10,076 nucleotides of DNA from Bacillota bacterium. GTDB lineage: Bacteria; Bacillota; UBA4882; UBA8346. Position numbers and translations under genes: made by a program. This document shows positions 7,017 to 10,076 of the stretch, piece by piece; the stretch's first letter is position 1, and each line of letters starts with the position of its first letter. The stretch spans positions 1 to 10,076 of the forward strand of contig JANQHU010000267.1 in the NCBI GenBank assembly GCA_028282485.1. The letters are read 5' to 3'. Under the pieces are notes generated by a model. That model was not told where the DNA came from, did no database searches, and saw only the letters and a list, made by a program, of their open reading frames with translations.

Positions 7017-7520
7017 TTACTTAAGCTTTTTATATATTTCATTTAGGATTTCTACCTCTGCTTTATGGGAGGTATCAATAATTATATCCGCAATTGCATA
7101 ACATTTTTCCCGTTCGGCCAAAAGGGTACTAATGCGTTCCAAAGGGTTTTCCGTCTCCAACAAAGGGCGCCTTGTCTCATGATCTTTTATGTTACGCTGA
7201 TAAATAATCTCGGCTGGCGCTGTTAAGGCCACAATAATACTTTTGGCCCGCAAAATATCTAAATTAGCCCGATTTAGAGGAAAACCGCCCCCCGTGGCAA
7301 TAACTAAATTATCTTTTTTTGCTAATTCAGAAGCTAATTTACGCTCTAAGCTCCTAAAATAAGCCTCACCCTCTGTAGCAAAAATCTCTACGATACTTCG
7401 ATTTTCCCTTTCGGCAATCATTTGATCCGTATCTAAAAAGCCATAGTCTAACTTTTGGGAAAGCAATCTTCCCACTGTTGATTTGCCAGTTCCCATAAAA
7501 CCAATGATCACTACATTCAT
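7017..7520 (-). CDS. aroK: Shikimate kinase
   Basis: Phosphorylates shikimate to shikimate 3-phosphate with ATP; 167 residues, typical size. The Walker A P-loop is GFMGTGKST (7-15). LDTD (29-32) supplies the Mg/shikimate-contacting aspartate D32. YFRSLER (54-60) carries R56 and E59, GGG is at 77-79, the lid contains RRPLL (117-121), and R137 lies in AEREKCY. The start is the ATG at 7520, which shares one base with the aroC stop (TAATG), with GAGGG 7 nt upstream. The frame stays open upstream to 7667, but that extension overlaps aroC and encodes a low-complexity Gly/Ser/Lys-rich sequence before the P-loop. It is not part of the enzyme. Confidence 0.96.
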   Translation of the reverse strand: MNVVIIGFMGTGKSTVGRLLSQKLDYGFLDTDQMIAERENRSIVEIFATEGEAYFRSLERKLASELAKKDNLVIATGGGFPLNRANLDILRAKSIIVALTAPAEIIYQRNIKDHETRRPLLETENPLERISTLLAEREKCYAIADIIIDTSHKAEVEILNEIYKKLK

Positions 7521-8722
7521 TATTTTTCCCTCAACAAATTTTGATAGTTTTGATAATTTGCCTGAACCTCTACCAAAGAGTCGCCCCCAAATTTTTCCAA
7601 AAAAGCTTCTGCTAGACTTAGGCAGACAACTGCTTCCGCTACAACCGCCGCCGCCGGAACAGCACAAACATCAGAACGTTCGACACTGGCTTCTTTGGGT
7701 TCTTTAGTTACTAAATCTACCGTTGGTAAGGGTTGATATAGAGTAGGAATTGGTTTCATCGCCAGAGTTAAACGAATTAATTCACCGTTACTCATCCCAC
7801 CTTCAATGCCACCCGCATTATTGGTTTGGCGGTAGAAACCTTTCAGCTGATCATGATATATGGGGTCGTGAACTGCCGAGCCCCAAAGCTCACCTACTGT
7901 GAAGCCCAGACCGATTCCCACCGCTTTCACGGCAGGGATACTCATTAAACCAAAACTAAGTCGCGCATCCAGTTTACGATCCCAATGGACATGACTACCG
8001 AGCCCCACCGGCACTCCCTGGGCCACGACTTCAATCACGCCTCCTAAGGAATCTCCCCCTTGCTTTGCTTGATCAATTTCGGCAATCATCGTTGGCGTGG
8101 TTGCCGGATCCGGACATGACACTGCCGAAGCGGCCACATTTTCTTGATATTCGCCCAAATCATTAGGAAGCTGGGTTGTCGATGCTTTTCCAATGCGTAA
8201 AACACCACTCATAATTTCAATCCCAAAATATTTTAAAAACTGCCGAGCAATTGCTCCCACTGCCACCCGGGCCGCAGTCTCTCGCGCACTAGCTCGTTCC
8301 AAAATGTTACGAATATCCTTTTGATTATACTTTAATGCTCCCGGTAAATCACCATGCCCCGGCCTTGGTTTAGTTACCTCTGCATTAATTTTCGTTAATC
8401 TTTCGTCACTAGCAATTGTCACTTCATCAGGGTTTATTTCCAGAGGATTAATGGCCATGACTGCTTGCCAACGTTCCCAATCCCGATTTTGAATCTGTAC
8501 CGTAATCGGCGAGCCTAAGGTATAGCCATGTCTTACTCCAGAAAGAATCTGGGGTTCATCTCCTTCGATCTTCATGCGGCCTCCGCGGCCGTAACCCCCT
8601 CGCCTTCTGGTTAAATCTCTTTGTAAATCAACTGCTGCTAAAGGTATCCCGGCAGGAAATCCCTCAATAATTGTGGTTAATGCAGGTCCGTGTGATTCCC
8701 CTGCTGTTAAAAAACGGAGCAT
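7520..8722 (-). CDS. aroC: Chorismate synthase
   Basis: Converts 5-enolpyruvylshikimate 3-phosphate to chorismate using reduced FMN, the last shikimate-pathway step. With the chosen start it is 400 residues. Family motifs are TAGESHGPA (6-14) near the N-terminus, RRRGGYGRGGRM (39-50), TKPRPGHGDLPGAL (117-130), RASARETAARVAVGAIARQ (143-161), NNAGGIEGGMSNGE, and RSDVCAVPAAAVVAEA near the C-terminus. The start is ATG at 8722, giving the classic MLRFLTAGESHG beginning, with GGGA 9 nt upstream. A TTG at 8743 and an ATG at 8737 are in frame but lack a well-placed Shine-Dalgarno. It is the first gene of the operon and overlaps aroK by 1 nt. No aroA (EPSP synthase) gene is in the window. Confidence 0.96.
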   Translation of the reverse strand: MLRFLTAGESHGPALTTIIEGFPAGIPLAAVDLQRDLTRRRGGYGRGGRMKIEGDEPQILSGVRHGYTLGSPITVQIQNRDWERWQAVMAINPLEINPDEVTIASDERLTKINAEVTKPRPGHGDLPGALKYNQKDIRNILERASARETAARVAVGAIARQFLKYFGIEIMSGVLRIGKASTTQLPNDLGEYQENVAASAVSCPDPATTPTMIAEIDQAKQGGDSLGGVIEVVAQGVPVGLGSHVHWDRKLDARLSFGLMSIPAVKAVGIGLGFTVGELWGSAVHDPIYHDQLKGFYRQTNNAGGIEGGMSNGELIRLTLAMKPIPTLYQPLPTVDLVTKEPKEASVERSDVCAVPAAAVVAEAVVCLSLAEAFLEKFGGDSLVEVQANYQNYQNLLREK

Positions 8723-8777
8723 CTTTTTATATCCCATCCTCAATCTAATTAACTAATCTTAAATTAGCCTTTTTTAA

Positions 8778-8806
8778 ATTATAAATGAATTTCGCTCAGA
8801 ACGCAA
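8778..8806 (-). promoter_or_regulatory. Promoter of the aroC-aroK-aroB-aroQ operon
   Basis: On the minus strand a perfect -10 TATAAT (8778-8783) is 17 nt from TTGCGT (8801-8806). The start site would fall near 8770, leaving a leader of about 50 nt before the aroC ATG. That leader shows no riboswitch or obvious leader peptide, only a short AT-rich stem near 8753-8767. Confidence 0.65.
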
Positions 8807-8842
8807 TTATTTAATCAGAAAAGAATAAAGATCTCCGATGAA

Positions 8843-8871
8843 TTTACTAAATTTAGAAAATACTAAATAAT
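8843..8871 (+). promoter_or_regulatory. Possible promoter for the two small membrane protein genes
   Basis: On the plus strand TTTACT (8843-8848) and AATAAT (8866-8871) are 17 nt apart. They lie about 85 nt upstream of the GTG of the small gene and diverge from the aroC promoter. Both boxes are imperfect and the region is very AT-rich, so this is a weak call. Confidence 0.3.
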
Positions 8872-8956
8872 TTTTCTACCACTTCATGAATAAATTTCAA
8901 ATAATTATTAAAGACTAGGATTATTAAGTAAAAATGGAGAGGAAGTTGAGAAAATA

Positions 8957-9103
8957 GTGCTGGAGTCAAATAACGAATTTATTAGAGGCTCTGTTGCCGG
9001 GGCAATTGCCGGAATTGCCATGTATCTTTTTATCGAACCTTTTCGTTGGTTAGGAATCACTAAATTCGGCCTAAGTATTTTAGAAGGCATGAATTTAACA
9101 TGA
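8957..9103 (+). CDS. Possible 48-residue single-helix membrane protein, related to the N-terminus of the next gene
   Basis: Small open frame not assigned to any known function. From GTG 8957 it encodes 48 residues beginning MLESNNEFIRGSVAGAIAG, with a hydrophobic helix at about 8-28, followed by FRWLG and a short amphipathic tail. NNEFIRGSVAG lines up with NDKFFLGFIAG of the downstream protein, so the two appear to be paralogues. Its TGA overlaps the next ATG (ATGA), as expected for translational coupling. Weak points are a GTG start and a GGAGAGG sequence (8936-8942) 14 nt away, which is longer than ideal. It may be a real short partner protein or the remnant of a longer duplicate. No in-frame ATG lies upstream before the stop codon at 8909. 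Confidence 0.5.
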   Translation: MLESNNEFIRGSVAGAIAGIAMYLFIEPFRWLGITKFGLSILEGMNLT

Positions 9104-9564
9104 TTTTGATTAATGACAAATTCTTTTTAGGTTTTATTGCGGGATTTTTAGGAAATATAATAGAAAATGTCTTTAATTATCTCGCTTTTACTTTACATTT
9201 CAGTAAACATCACATCTGGCATATTGCCGCCTCGGCCTACTTCCCTATTGACAAAACAAAGGATTATACTGCTGTAATCGTGGGAATGTACACTGATTAT
9301 ATCATAGGCTGCTCAGCTGGAGTTCTTATTGTATTCTTGCTCTATTATACTAGTACCAAGTACTATGTACTTAAAGGAATCGCCATAACCTCATTTTTTT
9401 GGTTATTCATTTTTGGGATTATTCTTCGGTCAAAAGTTGGTAGAATTGATCCCATTGATAGCGGAACTAATCTCACCAATATGTTTGGACATATATTCCT
9501 TGGGATAGCTATTAGTTTTTTTATCATAAAACTAGATAAAAAAGCCAACTTATTACCCAAATAA
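9100..9564 (+). CDS. Four-helix integral membrane protein of unknown function
   Basis: A 154-residue protein of unknown function, predicted to sit in the cytoplasmic membrane. Hydrophobic helices are visible at about 8-30 (FFLGFIAGFLGNIIENVFNY), 59-83, 90-109 and 126-144. A conserved-looking polar stretch lies between helices 1 and 2 (SKHHIWHIAASAYFPIDKTK), and GRIDPIDSGTN sits between helices 3 and 4. The C-terminus is Lys-rich (KLDKKANLLPK), which suggests a cytoplasmic tail. There is no signal peptide apart from helix 1. AGAAGG lies 12 nt before the ATG, and the start overlaps the stop of the small upstream frame. The general type recalls small multi-helix Firmicute membrane proteins such as YqhR, but I cannot assign the family with confidence. 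Confidence 0.8.
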   Translation: MILINDKFFLGFIAGFLGNIIENVFNYLAFTLHFSKHHIWHIAASAYFPIDKTKDYTAVIVGMYTDYIIGCSAGVLIVFLLYYTSTKYYVLKGIAITSFFWLFIFGIILRSKVGRIDPIDSGTNLTNMFGHIFLGIAISFFIIKLDKKANLLPK

Positions 9565-9587
9565 AAAAACCGTTATTTGCTAACGGT
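9562..9587 (-). terminator. Terminator of the nucleoside phosphorylase gene, shared hairpin with the convergent gene
   Basis: A perfect 7-bp stem, ACCGTTA (9569-9575) and TAACGGT (9581-9587), has a 5-nt loop. On the minus strand it is followed by a T run covering the bases just below 9569 and running to about 9563, making a good Rho-independent terminator about 75 nt past the phosphorylase stop. On the plus strand it lies 4 nt past the membrane protein stop but lacks a T run there, so it works less well for that gene. Confidence 0.75.
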
Positions 9588-9661
9588 CAAAAAATTTAAC
9601 ATTTAATTTATTTAGCTTGAATAAACTTCTTAAAATAATTCCAATAAAATTAAGAAAAAAC

Positions 9662-10076
9662 TCATCCTTCTTTCTCGCAGGCATTATTAATCCCACATTG
9701 ACAAGCAAACTCCTCCGGCATACTTAAGAGCGCGTTGGCGATCAGGGTGCGGAGCCGATTTTTATTATCATCAATCCCCTTTAAGACCTCTTTATGATCC
9801 AATCCTTGATCTGTAACACCCGCCGCCCAATTGGTAACGATACTCATATTGGCATAACAAATCCCTAGCTCCCGAGCCAGTACTACTTCGGGAACACCAG
9901 TCATGCCAATGACAGTCCCTCCCAGCATTTTAAACATTTTTATTTCAGCAGCAGTCTCATAACGGGGCCCTTCGACACAAACGTAACAGCCTCCATAATG
10001 ATAAGGATAGCGTAAATCAATAGCCGCATCCTTCAAGTAACTTCTAATTTGCTGACAATAGGGTTCGGTAATATCC
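9662..10076 (-). CDS. MTAP/PNP-family nucleoside phosphorylase, C-terminal part (mtnP-like, probably 6-oxopurine specific)
   Basis: Phosphorolytic enzyme of purine nucleoside salvage. The last 137 residues are visible and the frame is open to the window edge, so the N-terminal half is missing; the TTG at 10036 is internal, not the start. Visible motifs, numbered from the first complete codon, are TEPYCQQIR (3-11), the substrate-binding VEGPRYETAAE (34-44) and MTGVPEVVLARELGICYA (58-75). The family is usually annotated as S-methyl-5'-thioadenosine phosphorylase. Here the base-binding position reads TNWAAG (N82), where human MTAP has TDYD, and DHKEVL (H94) aligns with NHEEVL of human PNP, whose His257 contacts the 5'-hydroxyl. 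That pattern favours inosine/guanosine over methylthioadenosine. The C-terminus carries a CxC (CQC, 125-127) and another Cys, C133. A terminator follows. Confidence 0.88.
   Translation of the reverse strand, partial: DITEPYCQQIRSYLKDAAIDLRYPYHYGGCYVCVEGPRYETAAEIKMFKMLGGTVIGMTGVPEVVLARELGICYANMSIVTNWAAGVTDQGLDHKEVLKGIDDNKNRLRTLIANALLSMPEEFACQCGINNACEKEG

Noticed and set aside
7521..7667. A 49-residue N-terminal extension of shikimate kinase, rich in Gly, Ser and Cys
   Set aside because: It lies wholly inside aroC in another frame. The ATG at 7520 has a good Shine-Dalgarno and gives the normal family length, with the P-loop beginning at residue 7.
8753..8776. CTAAT-ATTAG stem followed by six T on the plus strand, resembling a terminator
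   Set aside because: No plus-strand gene lies upstream of it, the stem is only 5-7 bp and AT-rich, and it lies in the aroC leader region.
8934..8957. Seven-codon frame (MERKLRK) ending in TAG that overlaps the GTG of the small membrane gene
   Set aside because: It has no well-placed Shine-Dalgarno and is too short to distinguish from chance.
8908..9090. Minus-strand 60-residue open frame opposite the small membrane gene
   Set aside because: It has no recognisable domain and is antisense to the coding-like hydrophobic frame on the plus strand; it looks like a shadow.
1..10076. Mobile elements, CRISPR arrays, defence genes, tRNA or rRNA
   Set aside because: None of the frames resembles transposases, integrases or defence proteins, no regularly spaced direct repeats were seen, and no tRNA or rRNA signature was found on either strand by eye.

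Overview
The window reads as a chromosomal segment of an AT-rich Firmicute-like bacterium that has an outer membrane (a diderm Firmicute). The evidence is mixed by design. The aro genes, an M24 aminopeptidase and a cobalamin riboswitch with a Rho-independent terminator are Firmicute-like. A TonB-dependent receptor and a secreted protein ending in a beta-barrel with a C-terminal Phe both require an outer membrane. The lineage call is inference; no rRNA or tRNA is present to confirm it.

Layout, left to right. Bases 1-936 (minus) hold the N-terminal 312 residues of a TonB-dependent, BtuB-like receptor whose C-terminus lies outside the window. Its leader (about 937-1280) carries a cobalamin riboswitch followed by a terminator, so the receptor is very probably a corrinoid importer shut off by B12. 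Next come an Xaa-Pro aminopeptidase (1306-2373, minus) with its own promoter, a terminator hairpin (2484-2515), and a large exported protein (2549-5203, minus). That protein combines a zinc metallopeptidase-like domain, a TolB-like beta-propeller and a predicted outer-membrane barrel.

Bases 5461-8722 (minus) are a tight shikimate-pathway operon, transcribed aroC-aroK-aroB-aroQ, with a 1-nt overlap, a 21-nt gap and a 4-nt overlap between successive genes. It encodes dehydroquinate synthase, dehydroquinate dehydratase, shikimate kinase and chorismate synthase. A promoter lies just upstream of aroC.

Divergent from aroC, on the plus strand, are a possible very small membrane protein gene (8957-9103) and a four-helix membrane protein of unknown function (9100-9564), overlapping by 4 nt. 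The small protein resembles the N-terminus of the larger one. The right end (9662-10076, minus) is the C-terminal part of an MTAP/PNP-family nucleoside phosphorylase. Its active-site residues look like those of a 6-oxopurine nucleoside phosphorylase rather than a true methylthioadenosine phosphorylase. A hairpin at 9569-9587 separates the two convergent units.

The most interesting items are the peptidase-propeller-barrel protein, the B12-controlled receptor, and the duplicated membrane-protein N-terminus. I saw no mobile elements, CRISPR arrays, tRNAs or rRNAs.
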